From Cellulosimicrobium marinum (GTDB lineage Bacteria; Actinomycetota; Actinomycetes; Actinomycetales; Cellulomonadaceae): DNA of 64,000 bases. Below the pieces are notes generated by a model. The model was not told where the DNA came from. It worked only from the letters and a program-made list of their open reading frames with translations, and made no database searches. Positions 48,454 to 56,939 of the stretch are shown here, piece after piece. Numbering within the stretch: position 1 is the stretch's first letter; each line of letters opens with the position of its first letter. The position numbers and the translations under genes are program-made. The DNA lies in contig NZ_JAJBZH010000005.1 of assembly GCF_020551945.1 (NCBI RefSeq), positions 62,001 through 126,000 on the forward strand, in the 5' to 3' direction.

Positions 48454-49734
48454 GTGAGCGACGAGCAGCGGCCGACGAGCGGACCGGTCCCGACGCCACG
48501 CCCCGGGTCGGGGTCGGATCGGTCCGCGGCGTCGATCAAGCACCTGGCGGGCGCGTCGCGCGAGGCGCGCAAGGTGGCCGGCGCACGGCGCAACCCGTCC
48601 GTCGTCGGGTACGACGAGACGGTGCCCGCGTGGCTGCGCACGACGGCCGGGTGGTCGTGGCGGCTGCTCCTCGTGGTCGCGGCGGTCGCGCTGATCTTCT
48701 ACGCGACGGCGCAGGTGCAGCTCGTGTTCGTCGCGGTCTTCCTCGCGCTCGTCATCACGTCCGTGCTGCGCCCCGTGACGGACTTCTACGCGCGGGTCAT
48801 GCCGCGGGGGCTCGCGACGGGGCTCGCGATCCTGTCGGCGTTCCTGTTCATCGCCGGCCTGCTCACGTACGTCATCTCGTCGGTCGCGGGGCAGTGGCAG
48901 AGCCTCGCGGACCAGTTCGACCAGGGCATCGCCCAGATCCTCGACTTCCTGGAGAACGGCCCGCTGCCGGTCTCGATCACCTCCGACGACGTGGACGGCT
49001 GGATCGAGAACGGGCGGCAGTGGCTCACGGAGCACGGCGGGGACATCGCCAGCCAGGCGGCGGCCAGCGCCGGGTCGGTGTTCGAGGCGTTCGCGGCCAT
49101 CGCGCTGGCGGTCTTCTGCACGGTGTTCTTCCTCGCCCGGGGCAAGGACATGTGGACCTGGTTCCTCAACCAGCTCCCGTCGCGCTCGCGCGAGACGTGG
49201 AAGGTCGCGGGCGGTGCGGGCTGGTACACGTTCTCCGGGTACGCGCGCGGGACCGTGATCATCGCGCTCGTCGACGGGATCCTCGCGTTCATCCTCCTCG
49301 CGATCCTCGGCGTGCCGCTCGCCGCACCGCTCGCCGTGCTCGTCTTCATCGGCGCGTTCATCCCCATCATCGGCGCGCCGCTCGCGATGATCATCGCCGC
49401 GGTCGTGGCGCTCGCCGCGGAGGGGTTCGTCACCGCGCTCATCGTCACCATCGGGATCGCGCTGATCGGCCAGTTCGAGGGCCACATCCTGCAGCCGCTG
49501 ATCATGGGCGCCCAGGTGTCGCTCCACCCCGTGGTCGTCGCGATCGCCGTCACGGGGGGAACCCTCCTCGCGGGGATCCTCGGCGCGGTCGTGTCGGTGC
49601 CGCTCGTCGCGGTGGCGTGGTCGGTGTTCTCCCGCCTGCGCCACAAGGACCCCCCGATGGAGGACGAGGTGCCGACGGCCAAGGAGATCGCGCTGTCCGA
49701 CGGCGCGGGGGGCGCGACGCGCGACGCCGAGTGA
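48454..49734 (+). CDS. AI-2E family transporter
   Basis: 426 residues, with a 60-residue polar start and about seven or eight membrane helices. The order WLRTTAGWSWRLLLVVAAVALIF, LALVITSVLRPVTDFYARVMPR and later FIGAFIPIIGAPLAMIIAAVVAL, then EGHILQPLIMGAQVSLHPVV, is typical of the AI-2E/YdiK/PerM exporters. Members move small molecules or sodium/protons; the autoinducer name is historical. Start choice: GTG at 48454 (AGGG seven bases ahead); an in-frame GTG at 48436 is also possible. Acidic tail. Confidence 0.88.
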   Translation: MSDEQRPTSGPVPTPRPGSGSDRSAASIKHLAGASREARKVAGARRNPSVVGYDETVPAWLRTTAGWSWRLLLVVAAVALIFYATAQVQLVFVAVFLALVITSVLRPVTDFYARVMPRGLATGLAILSAFLFIAGLLTYVISSVAGQWQSLADQFDQGIAQILDFLENGPLPVSITSDDVDGWIENGRQWLTEHGGDIASQAAASAGSVFEAFAAIALAVFCTVFFLARGKDMWTWFLNQLPSRSRETWKVAGGAGWYTFSGYARGTVIIALVDGILAFILLAILGVPLAAPLAVLVFIGAFIPIIGAPLAMIIAAVVALAAEGFVTALIVTIGIALIGQFEGHILQPLIMGAQVSLHPVVVAIAVTGGTLLAGILGAVVSVPLVAVAWSVFSRLRHKDPPMEDEVPTAKEIALSDGAGGATRDAE

Positions 49735-49752
49735 CGCCCGCGGCCGGTCCCG

Positions 49753-50055
49753 TCAGCGCGGGACCGCGGACACCTCGGGCGCGAGCCGCAGCGTGACCCG
49801 CACGGGCTCGCCCGCCGACTTCCCCAGCCGCGCGCGCACCGCGCGCAGCACGGCGAGCAGGTGCGGCCCGCCGTAGGCGACGAGCGACGCCCGGTAGGCC
49901 ACGTCGTCGACGCGGACCGTCACGGGGACGCGGCCGCGCGTGCCGAACAGCTCCGCCGTGTCGACCGGGATCTCGACGAACAGGCCGGTCGCGGTCCCCG
50001 ACGCGGTGAGGACGGCGTCGAACGTCACCTCGCCGGGGTCCGTCCACGTGGGCAT
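49753..50055 (-). CDS. DUF1905-domain protein
   Basis: 100 residues, one domain. VTFDAVLTASGTATGLFVEIP, then TRGRVPVTVRVDDVAYRASL and AVRARLGKSAGEPVRVTLR show the DUF1905 (AF2212-like) beta-barrel. No activity is established for the family. It converges on the AI-2E gene and is divergent from the alanine dehydrogenase gene. Confidence 0.82.
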   Translation of the reverse strand: MPTWTDPGEVTFDAVLTASGTATGLFVEIPVDTAELFGTRGRVPVTVRVDDVAYRASLVAYGGPHLLAVLRAVRARLGKSAGEPVRVTLRLAPEVSAVPR

Positions 50056-50137
50056 GGCCACGACCGTAGCCGACGTCGGCGCGCGGGGGAACGGCCGTCG
50101 TCGTGCACGAGCGGCGACCCCACGACCACACTGGACC

Positions 50138-51253
50138 ATGAGGATCGGCATACCCACCGAGGTGAAGAACCACGAGGACCGCGTCGCGCTCACCCCCGCC
50201 GGCGCCCACCACCTCGTGCGGGCCGGGCACGAGGTGCTCGTCCAGTCGGGGGCCGGCGACGGCTCCCACCTGCCGGACGCCGAGTTCGAGCGCGCGGGCG
50301 CGCTCGTCGTCGCGACCGCCGACGACGTCTGGGGCGGTGCGGAGCTCGTCTGCAAGGTCAAGGAGCCGGTCGCGTCGGAGTACCGACACCTGCGCGACGA
50401 CCTGCTCCTGTTCGCCTTCCTCCACCTGGCCGCCGACGCCGCGGGCACGCGCGCGCTCCTCGCCGCCGGCACGACGTCGGTGGCGTACGAGACCGCGCAG
50501 GCGCCCGGTGGCGGCCTGCCGCTGCTGGCCCCGATGAGCGAGGTCGCCGGACGCATGGCGACGCAGGTCGGCGCCTGGCTGCTGCAGCGCCCCGCCGGGG
50601 GCAGGGGAGTGCTGCTCGGCGGTGTGCCGGGCACGCCGCCGGGACGCGTCGTCGTGCTCGGTGGGGGGACGGCCGGGCGCAACGCCGCGCAGGTCGCCGT
50701 CGGGATGCGTGCCGAGGTCACCGTCGTCGACCTGTCGCTGCCCGTGCTGCGCGACGTCGACCGCGAGTTCGCCGGGCACGTGCGCACCGTCGCGTCGACC
50801 GCGCACGCGGTCGAGCGTGCAGTGCTCGACGCGGACCTCGTCGTCGGTGCCGTCCTCGTGGCGGGCGCCCGGGCGCCGCGGCTCGTCGGCGACGACCTCG
50901 TGGCGCGCATGCGTCCCGGTGCCGTCCTCGTGGACGTCGCGGTGGACCAGGGCGGGTGCTTCGAGAGCTCGCGGCCCACGACCCACGACGACCCGACGTT
51001 CGCCGTGCACGGCACGACCTTCTACTGCGTCGCGAACATGCCGGGCGCCGTCCCGGTGACGAGCACGCAGGCGCTCACCAGCGCGACGCTGCCCTACCTC
51101 GCACGCCTCGCGGACGGCGGCCTGGACGCCGTGCGCGACGACCCGCTGCTGCGGTCCGGGGCGTCGACGCACCGCGGCACGCTGCTCAACGAGGCCGTCG
51201 CCGCCGCGCACGACCTCCCGTGGTCGCCCGCGGCCGACACGCTGGGCGGGTGA
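50138..51253 (+). CDS. ald: Alanine dehydrogenase
   Basis: 371 residues, the usual size. MRIGIPTEVKNHEDRVALTP at the start (catalytic Arg), KVKEP (substrate Lys), LHLAAD (catalytic His) and the Rossmann motif VVVLGGGTAGRNAAQVAVG followed by TVVDLS are all present; FYCVANMPGAVPVTSTQAL is a hallmark near the end. It reversibly deaminates L-alanine to pyruvate and ammonia with NAD. No ribosome site is seen; CACACT five bases before the ATG suggests a leaderless message. Confidence 0.94.
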   Translation: MRIGIPTEVKNHEDRVALTPAGAHHLVRAGHEVLVQSGAGDGSHLPDAEFERAGALVVATADDVWGGAELVCKVKEPVASEYRHLRDDLLLFAFLHLAADAAGTRALLAAGTTSVAYETAQAPGGGLPLLAPMSEVAGRMATQVGAWLLQRPAGGRGVLLGGVPGTPPGRVVVLGGGTAGRNAAQVAVGMRAEVTVVDLSLPVLRDVDREFAGHVRTVASTAHAVERAVLDADLVVGAVLVAGARAPRLVGDDLVARMRPGAVLVDVAVDQGGCFESSRPTTHDDPTFAVHGTTFYCVANMPGAVPVTSTQALTSATLPYLARLADGGLDAVRDDPLLRSGASTHRGTLLNEAVAAAHDLPWSPAADTLGG

Positions 51254-51258
51254 GCGCC

Positions 51259-51277
51259 GCCGTCGGGCCACGACGGC
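51259..51277 (+). terminator. Hairpin after ald
   Basis: GCCGTCG pairs with CGACGGC around a five-base loop, six bases after the stop. No T run. Confidence 0.5.
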
Positions 51278-51333
51278 GCCCGCGCCGTCGGAATCCTGGT
51301 GACCCGCGACGGGACGGGTGGCAGTCTGGGCCC

Positions 51334-51963
51334 GTGCAGCCCTTCACCCTCGCCGACGCCCGCGTCCACCTCGCCACCCCCACTCTCGACGACGTCGACG
51401 CGATCACCACGGCCTGCCAGGACCCGGACGTCGCGGCCTGGACCGTCGTCCCGTCGCCGTACGCGCGCGAGGACGCCGTGGGGTTCGTCGAGGGCTACGT
51501 CGGGCCCGGCTGGGAGCGGGGGAACGTCCTCACGTGGGCGGTCCGCGCGTCCTCCCCGGACGGGAGCGGCACGGGCGGTTCCGGTCCGCTGCTCGGCATG
51601 GTGGGGCTCGGCCTCGACGACGCCCCGGACGCCGAGCGGTCCGCCGAGCTGGGCTACTGGATGGCGCCCGCGGGTCGCGGCCGGGGTCTCGCGACCGCCG
51701 CGTGCCGCCTCGTCGTCGACCGGGCGTTCGACCCTGAGGGTCTCGGGCTCGCGCGCCTGTCGTGGGAGGCGTACGTCGGCAACTGGCCCTCGCGGCGGCT
51801 CGCGTGGCGGCTCGGGTTCCGTGTCGAGGGCACGGTGCGCGGCCACGCGCTCCAGCGGGGCGTGCGGCGCGACGCCTGGGTCGCGACCCTGCTCGCCGAC
51901 GACCCGCGCGAGCCCGCCGAGCCGTGGCCCTCCGACGCGCCCCGCGTCGCCACGCCCGCCTGA
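51334..51963 (+). CDS. GNAT-family N-acetyltransferase (RimJ/RimL-like)
   Basis: 209 residues. The order VHLATPTLDDVDAITTACQDPDVAAWTV, then ELGYWMAPAGRGRGLATAACRL (acetyl-CoA loop G-R-G-L-A), then SWEAYVGNWPSRRLAWRLGFRVEGTVRG is typical of the ribosomal-protein N-acetyltransferase-like branch. It may modify a protein N-terminus, an antibiotic or a small amine. GTG start, six bases after CAGTCT. Alone between two hairpins. Confidence 0.87.
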   Translation: MQPFTLADARVHLATPTLDDVDAITTACQDPDVAAWTVVPSPYAREDAVGFVEGYVGPGWERGNVLTWAVRASSPDGSGTGGSGPLLGMVGLGLDDAPDAERSAELGYWMAPAGRGRGLATAACRLVVDRAFDPEGLGLARLSWEAYVGNWPSRRLAWRLGFRVEGTVRGHALQRGVRRDAWVATLLADDPREPAEPWPSDAPRVATPA

Positions 51964-51970
51964 CCGGGAC

Positions 51971-52009
51971 CGCTCCCGGCGCGCACCCTGACCGGTGCCG
52001 CCGGGAGCG
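51971..52009 (+). terminator. Hairpin after the GNAT gene
   Basis: CGCTCCCGGCG (51971-51981) pairs perfectly with CGCCGGGAGCG (51999-52009), loop of 17. It starts 8 bases after the stop. Confidence 0.65.
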
Positions 52010-52056
52010 CGCCGAATCCGTTTCGCCCCGGCGACGGCCGGGGGCAGGATGGGCGC

Positions 52057-54174
52057 ATGACGTCCCAGCCGCTCGCGCCCACCGGCGCAGACCTCGACCT
52101 CGACCCGGCCAACCCGTTCGCCGCGCCGTCGACCCTGCCCTACGAGCTCCCCGACTACACCGCCGTGCGGGAGGAGCACTACGCCCCGGCGCTGCGTGCC
52201 GCGATGGCCGCGCAGCGCGCCGCCGTCGAGGCGATCGTCACCGACCCCGACGCGCCGACCGTCGCGAACACGCTCGACGCGCTCGAGCGCTCGGGGCGGT
52301 CCCTGGCGCGCGTCGCGAACGCGTTCTACAACCAGCTCAGCGCGGACGCGACGCCCGGCCTGGAGGCGATCGAGGAGGAGCTCGCGCCCGAGTACGCGGC
52401 GCACCGCGACGCGATCTCCATGGACGCCCGGCTCTTCGCGCGGGCCCGCGCGCTGCAGGACGCGGCGGACGCGGGCGACGTCGTCCTCCAGCCCGACGCC
52501 GCGTGGCTGCTGCGCACCCTGCTCGTCGACGTCCGTCGTGCGGGCGTCGAGCTGGGCGCCGCCGACCAGGAGCGCCTGCGCGAGATCAACGGCCGCCTCA
52601 CGAGCCTGGAGGCCGCGTTCGGACGCCGGCTGCTCGCGGGCGCGAACGCGGCGAGCGTGCTCGTCACCGACCCGGCCGAGCTCGACGGGCTCCCGGACGA
52701 CGCGGTCGCCGGGGCCGCCGCCGCGGCAGCCGCACGCGGGCACGACGGCGCGTGGCTGCTCGAGATGCAGCTTCCCACCCAGCAGGGCGTGCTCGCCTCC
52801 CTCACGGACCGGGACGTGCGCGAGCGCGTGCAGCGCGCGTCGGAGGCCCGCGGCGCGACCGGGGACGACCACGACACGCGCGAGATCGTCCTGGAGACGG
52901 TGCGCCTGCGCGCCGAGCGTGCGCGGCTGCTCGGGTACGAGCACCACGCGGCCTACGTCGCCGAGGACGCCACGGCGAAGACCACCGAGGCCGTGGACGC
53001 GATGCTCTCCCGTCTCGCCCCTGCCGCCGTCGCGAACGCGCGGCGCGAGGCCGCCGACCTGGAGGCCGCCCTGCACGCCGACGCGCCCGGCGCGACCCTG
53101 CGCGCGTCGGACTGGTCGTTCTACGCCGAGCGGGTCCGCAAGGACCGCTTCGCGCTCGACGACGCCCTCCTGCGCCCCTACCTCGAGCTCGAGAAGGTGG
53201 TGCACGACGGCGTCTTCCGCGCCGCGAACCGCCTCTTCGGCATCTCGTTCACCGAGCGCACCGACCTCGTCGGGTACCACCCCGACGTGCGCGTGTTCGA
53301 GGTGTTCGACGCCGAGACGCCCGGCGCGCCGGGGGAGGGCATGGGCCTGTTCCTTGCCGACTGGTACACGCGCGAGGCCAAGCGCGGCGGCGCCTGGATG
53401 AACAACCTCGTGGACCAGAACCACCTGCTCGGCCAGAGGCCCGTCGTGGTGAACAACCTCAACATCGTCAAGCCCCCGGCGGGCCGGCCCACGCTGCTCG
53501 TCTGGGACGAGGTCATCACCCTCTTCCACGAGTTCGGCCACGCCCTGCACGGCCTGTTCTCCGACGTCCGGTACCCGTCCCAGTCCGGCACCGAGGTGCC
53601 GCGCGACTTCGTCGAGTACCCCTCGCAGGTCAACGAGATGTGGGCGTGGGAGCCGGAGATCCTGCGCGCCTACGCCGTGCACCACGAGACGGGCGAGCCG
53701 ATGCCGTCGGAGTGGGTCGACACGATGCTCGCGTCGCGCCAGTTCAACGAGGGCTTCGGCACGACGGAGTACCTCGCTGCCGCCCTGCTCGACCAGGCGT
53801 GGCACCTGCTCGGGCCCGACGCCGTCCCGTCCGCCGTGGACGACGTCGTGCCGTTCGAGGTGGCGGCGCTCGAGGACGCCGGGGTCGCGTTCGCGCCCGT
53901 CCCGGCGCGCTACCGCACGACGTACTACAACCACGTGTTCGGGGGCGGCTACGCGGCCGGGTACTACTCGTACATCTGGTCGGAGGTGCTCGACGCCGAC
54001 ACCGTCGAGTGGTACCGCGAGAACGGCGGTCTCACGCGCGAGAACGGCGAGCGGTTCCGCCGCGTCCTCCTCGCGCGCGGCGGCTCGCAGGACCCGCTGG
54101 ACTCGTTCCGCGACCTGCGCGGCCGCGACGCCGACATCACCCCGCTCCTCGCCCGCCGCGGCCTCGACGCCTGA
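52057..54174 (+). CDS. M3-family peptidase (peptidyl-dipeptidase Dcp / oligopeptidase A type)
   Basis: 705 residues, the full length for the family. The zinc site HEFGH is at residues 491-495, with the third ligand Glu in FVEYPSQVNEMW, and the substrate-loop Tyr residues in RTTYYNHVFGGGYAAGYYSY. The amino two thirds are helical (DAPTVANTLDALERSGRSLARVANAFYNQL). It cleaves short peptides in the cytoplasm; no signal peptide. A perfect 15-bp hairpin follows the stop by 10 bases. Confidence 0.95.
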   Translation: MTSQPLAPTGADLDLDPANPFAAPSTLPYELPDYTAVREEHYAPALRAAMAAQRAAVEAIVTDPDAPTVANTLDALERSGRSLARVANAFYNQLSADATPGLEAIEEELAPEYAAHRDAISMDARLFARARALQDAADAGDVVLQPDAAWLLRTLLVDVRRAGVELGAADQERLREINGRLTSLEAAFGRRLLAGANAASVLVTDPAELDGLPDDAVAGAAAAAAARGHDGAWLLEMQLPTQQGVLASLTDRDVRERVQRASEARGATGDDHDTREIVLETVRLRAERARLLGYEHHAAYVAEDATAKTTEAVDAMLSRLAPAAVANARREAADLEAALHADAPGATLRASDWSFYAERVRKDRFALDDALLRPYLELEKVVHDGVFRAANRLFGISFTERTDLVGYHPDVRVFEVFDAETPGAPGEGMGLFLADWYTREAKRGGAWMNNLVDQNHLLGQRPVVVNNLNIVKPPAGRPTLLVWDEVITLFHEFGHALHGLFSDVRYPSQSGTEVPRDFVEYPSQVNEMWAWEPEILRAYAVHHETGEPMPSEWVDTMLASRQFNEGFGTTEYLAAALLDQAWHLLGPDAVPSAVDDVVPFEVAALEDAGVAFAPVPARYRTTYYNHVFGGGYAAGYYSYIWSEVLDADTVEWYRENGGLTRENGERFRRVLLARGGSQDPLDSFRDLRGRDADITPLLARRGLDA

Positions 54175-54184
54175 CCCGCCCGAC

Positions 54185-54220
54185 CTGCGGTACTACCCCG
54201 CGACCGGGGTAGTACCGCAG
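54185..54220 (+). terminator. Perfect 15-bp hairpin after the M3 peptidase
   Basis: 54185-54199 pairs perfectly with 54206-54220 around six bases. The arms contain GGTACTACCCC, whose core recurs in the tandem repeats at 54400-54462. No T run follows. Confidence 0.7.
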
Positions 54221-54280
54221 TCCAGGACGAGGCACCGCGGTGCCCTGTGCCCCCGGGACCAGGGTGAGGTGGTGCAGGGA

Positions 54281-54369
54281 GGGCGGGTGGGGGCGCCGCG
54301 TCGTGGTGGGCCTGGCGGGAGCCGCGAGGCACGAGCGGCGGATGGGAGACGCGGCGCCCCCGCCCGCCC
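54281..54369 (+). repeat. Palindromic element D (intergenic)
   Basis: Arms 54281-54302 and 54348-54369 pair at 22 positions with one G-T pair. The core has the GGCCTGGCGGGAG block, inner stem GCCGC/GCGGC (54321-54325, 54335-54339) and the loop GAGGCACGA, identical to that of element B in dnaE2. It lies between the M3 and M20 peptidase genes. Confidence 0.85.
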
Positions 54370-54399
54370 GACACCCAGGGCGACCACGCGACGTCGGGC

Positions 54400-54462
54400 G
54401 ACCGGGGTACTACCTCGCGCACCCGGGGTACTACCTCGCGCGACCGGGGTTTCGCCTCGCGG
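54400..54462 (+). repeat. 21-bp tandem repeat, three copies, upstream of the M20 gene
   Basis: Units at 54400, 54421 and 54442 share CCGGGGTACTACCTCGCG (the third with GTTTCG in place of GTACTAC). They end eight bases before the -10 element of the M20 peptidase gene and could be operator sites or a slippage array. Confidence 0.8.
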
Positions 54463-54469
54463 GTGCCGG

Positions 54470-54475
54470 TAGCGT
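54470..54475 (+). promoter_or_regulatory. -10 element of a leaderless promoter
   Basis: TAGCGT, six bases, then ATG at 54482. No ribosome site is present. Confidence 0.65.
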
Positions 54476-54481
54476 GGGGTC

Positions 54482-55825
54482 ATGACCACCGCTCGTCCTG
54501 AGGACCTCGCCGTGCCCGTTCCCACCGCCCAGGACGAGGTGGTGCGGATCTGCCAGGAGCTGCTGCGCATCGACACGTCCAACTACGGGGACGGGTCGGG
54601 GCCGGGCGAGCGGGCCGCGGCGGAGTACGTCATGGGACTGCTGCACGAGGTCGGGCTGGAGCCGGAGCTGTTCGAGTCGGCGCCGGGGCGGGCGAGCGTC
54701 GTCGTGCGGCTCGAGGGGCAGGACCCGACGCGTCCGGCGCTGGTACTGCACGGCCACCTCGACGTGGTGCCCGCGCAGGCGGGGGACTGGTCGGTCGACC
54801 CGTTCGCGGGCGAGGAGCGTGACGGCCTGCTGTGGGGTCGTGGCGCGGTCGACATGAAGGACATGGACGCGATGATCCTCGCGGTCGTGCGGCAGATGGT
54901 GCGCGAGGGGCGCAAGCCGGCGCGTGACGTCGTGGTCGCGTTCTTCGCCGACGAGGAGGCGGGCGGCACGTTCGGGGCGCGGTACGCCGTCGATCACCGC
55001 CCGGAGCTGTTCGAGGGGGCGACGGAGGCGATCAGCGAGGTCGGCGGGTTCTCGGTCGAGGTCGGGGGGCGCCGGGCGTACCTGCTGCAGACGGCGGAGA
55101 AGGGCATCGCGTGGCTGCGGCTCGTCGCCGAGGGGCGCGCGGGCCACGGGTCGCAGGTCAACCCCGACAACGCGGTGACGCACCTCGCGGAGGCGGTCGC
55201 GCGGATCGGCACCCACCACTGGCCGTACACCCTGACGCCGACGGTCGACGCGCTGCTGCGCGGCGTGGCCGACCTCACGGGCCTGCGGTACGACCCGCAG
55301 GACCCGGGCAGCGTCGACGCGCTCGTGGCCGCGCTCGGCCCGGCGTCGCGGTTCGTCGGCGCGACGGTGCGGCACACGTCCAACCCGACCCAGCTCGACG
55401 CGGGGTACAAGGCGAACGTCATCCCGGGGCGGGCGGAGGCCGCGATCGACGCGCGCCTGCTCCCGGGGCACGAGGAGGAAGGCTTCGCGCGTCTGCGCGA
55501 GCTGGCGGGCGAGCACGTGCGGGTCGAGGAGATCCATCGTGACATCGCGCTGGAGGTCCCGTTCTCCGGTGACCTCGTGGACTCGATGGTCGACGCGCTC
55601 GTCGCGGAGGACCCGGGGGCGACGGTGCTGCCGTACACGCTCTCGGGCGGCACGGACAACAAGTCGTTGGCGCGTCTCGGCATCACGGGCTACGGGTTCG
55701 CCCCGCTGCGTCTGCCCGCGGACCTCGACTTCTCGGGGATGTTCCACGGGGTCGACGAGCGGGTGCCGGTCGACTCGTTGCGCTTCGGTGTGCGCGTGCT
55801 GGACCGTCTGCTGCGCACCTGCTGA
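54482..55825 (+). CDS. M20-family metallopeptidase
   Basis: 447 residues. Zinc ligands and the catalytic pair appear in order: LVLHGHLDVVPA (His, Asp), WGRGAVDMKDMDA (bridging Asp), FFADEEAGGTFGARY (catalytic Glu-Glu), and TLSGGTDNKSLAR near the end. A dimerisation (lid) domain lies between about 195 and 330. Related to carboxypeptidase/dipeptidase and ArgE/DapE enzymes; its size and SGGTDNKS favour the carboxypeptidase-like M20 group common in actinobacteria. Leaderless start. Confidence 0.93.
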   Translation: MTTARPEDLAVPVPTAQDEVVRICQELLRIDTSNYGDGSGPGERAAAEYVMGLLHEVGLEPELFESAPGRASVVVRLEGQDPTRPALVLHGHLDVVPAQAGDWSVDPFAGEERDGLLWGRGAVDMKDMDAMILAVVRQMVREGRKPARDVVVAFFADEEAGGTFGARYAVDHRPELFEGATEAISEVGGFSVEVGGRRAYLLQTAEKGIAWLRLVAEGRAGHGSQVNPDNAVTHLAEAVARIGTHHWPYTLTPTVDALLRGVADLTGLRYDPQDPGSVDALVAALGPASRFVGATVRHTSNPTQLDAGYKANVIPGRAEAAIDARLLPGHEEEGFARLRELAGEHVRVEEIHRDIALEVPFSGDLVDSMVDALVAEDPGATVLPYTLSGGTDNKSLARLGITGYGFAPLRLPADLDFSGMFHGVDERVPVDSLRFGVRVLDRLLRTC

Positions 55826-55835
55826 GGTCGGCGGG

Positions 55836-56642
55836 TCAGGGGGTGCCGAGGAGCGCGGTGACCGCGGCGCGCAGCTGCGCACGGTAGCCGCCGCCGAAGA
55901 GCACGGCGTGCACGGCGAGCGGGTACACCTGGTGGAGGGTGACACGGTGCCGCCAGCCGCGCGCGAGCGGGTGGACCTCCTCGTAGCCCGCGACGACCTC
56001 GGCCAGGTGCGGCGCGCCGAACAGCGCGAGCATCGCGAGGTCGGCCTCGCGGTGCCCGCCGTGGGCCGCCGGGTCGAGGAGCACCCCGTCGACACCGCCC
56101 GCACCGTCGGCGACCCACATCACGTTGCCCGACCACAGGTCGCCGTGCACGCGCGCGGGCGCGTCGTCGAGAGCGGGCCGGGCCAGGTCCGCGAGGCGGT
56201 CGGCGAGGCGGCCGAGCAGGGCGGCGTCGTCCGGCCCGAGGGCGCCGCGCTCGCGACCCAGCCGGGCGACGGGCGCGAGCCGGGCCTCGGCGTAGAACGT
56301 CGGCCAGTCGCCCCAGGCCCCGGTCGCCATCGGCAGCGGGTCGGCGAGCGGTCCGAAGAACGCGTCCCCCGCCCACCCGGGTGCGGGTGCGCCCCAGGCC
56401 GGCGCCCCGGCGTCGTGCACGACGGCGAGCCCTCGCCCGAGCGCACGGGCGGCGGCGGGCGTCGGGCGGACGGGGTGGAGACGTTCGAGGGCGAGGTGGT
56501 CGTCCGCGACGCCGAGCACGCGCACGACGCGCGGGCCGCCCGGCACGCGCAACCAGTCCAGGCCGGCGGCCTCGCACGCGAAGAAGCCCTCGGGCGCGCC
56601 GACGCGGGACTTCGTGAAGACGTCCTCCGCGGACGGCGTCAC
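55836..56642 (-). CDS. Fructosamine kinase-family protein
   Basis: 268 residues. The family is shown by FFACEAAGLDWLRVPGGPRVV at the start, LGRGLAVVHDAG, then HGDLWSGNVMWV (catalytic Asp), the metal-binding LLDPAAHGGHREADLAML and a carboxy helical part with LHQVYPLAVHAVLFGGGY. It would phosphorylate ketoamine sugars on glycated proteins or amino acids, a repair of glycation. The GTG overlaps the stop of the small DUF5703 gene (GTGA), which fixes the start. Confidence 0.9.
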   Translation of the reverse strand: MTPSAEDVFTKSRVGAPEGFFACEAAGLDWLRVPGGPRVVRVLGVADDHLALERLHPVRPTPAAARALGRGLAVVHDAGAPAWGAPAPGWAGDAFFGPLADPLPMATGAWGDWPTFYAEARLAPVARLGRERGALGPDDAALLGRLADRLADLARPALDDAPARVHGDLWSGNVMWVADGAGGVDGVLLDPAAHGGHREADLAMLALFGAPHLAEVVAGYEEVHPLARGWRHRVTLHQVYPLAVHAVLFGGGYRAQLRAAVTALLGTP

Positions 56643-56872
56643 AGGGTCGAGCGGACCCGGATGATCTTGCGGCGCAGCCACACGCGGCGCTCCCCGCCGA
56701 CGTACAGGCGGGTGCGGGCGAGCTCCCACCGCCCGTACTCCGCCTCGTCCGTGAGGAGCCTGCGCGCGTCGGACCGGCTCGTGGAGCGGTCGATCGTCAG
56801 GACGCGGTACTCGTACTGCCCGCCGTTCGTGGCCCGCCCGGGGCCTCGGCGTGACGTCGGCCTGCTCTCCAC
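56639..56872 (-). CDS. DUF5703-family small protein
   Basis: 77 residues. The core YEYRVLTIDRSTSRSDARRL, then EYGRWELARTRLYVGGERRV and WLRRKIIRV is a conserved actinobacterial sequence of unknown role, very rich in Arg; nucleic-acid or ribosome contact is a guess. GTG start with GAGGGA upstream. It is translationally coupled to the fructosamine kinase-like gene. Confidence 0.82.
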   Translation of the reverse strand: MESRPTSRRGPGRATNGGQYEYRVLTIDRSTSRSDARRLLTDEAEYGRWELARTRLYVGGERRVWLRRKIIRVRSTL

Positions 56873-56927
56873 CTGTCACCGTCCCTCTCGCTCGCGCTAA
56901 CGAGTGCCATTGTGCCCCTCCCAGGGC

Positions 56928-56933
56928 TACCGT
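56928..56933 (+). promoter_or_regulatory. -10 element of a leaderless promoter
   Basis: TACCGT, six bases, then ATG at 56940. Confidence 0.6.
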
Positions 56934-56939
56934 CAGGGT

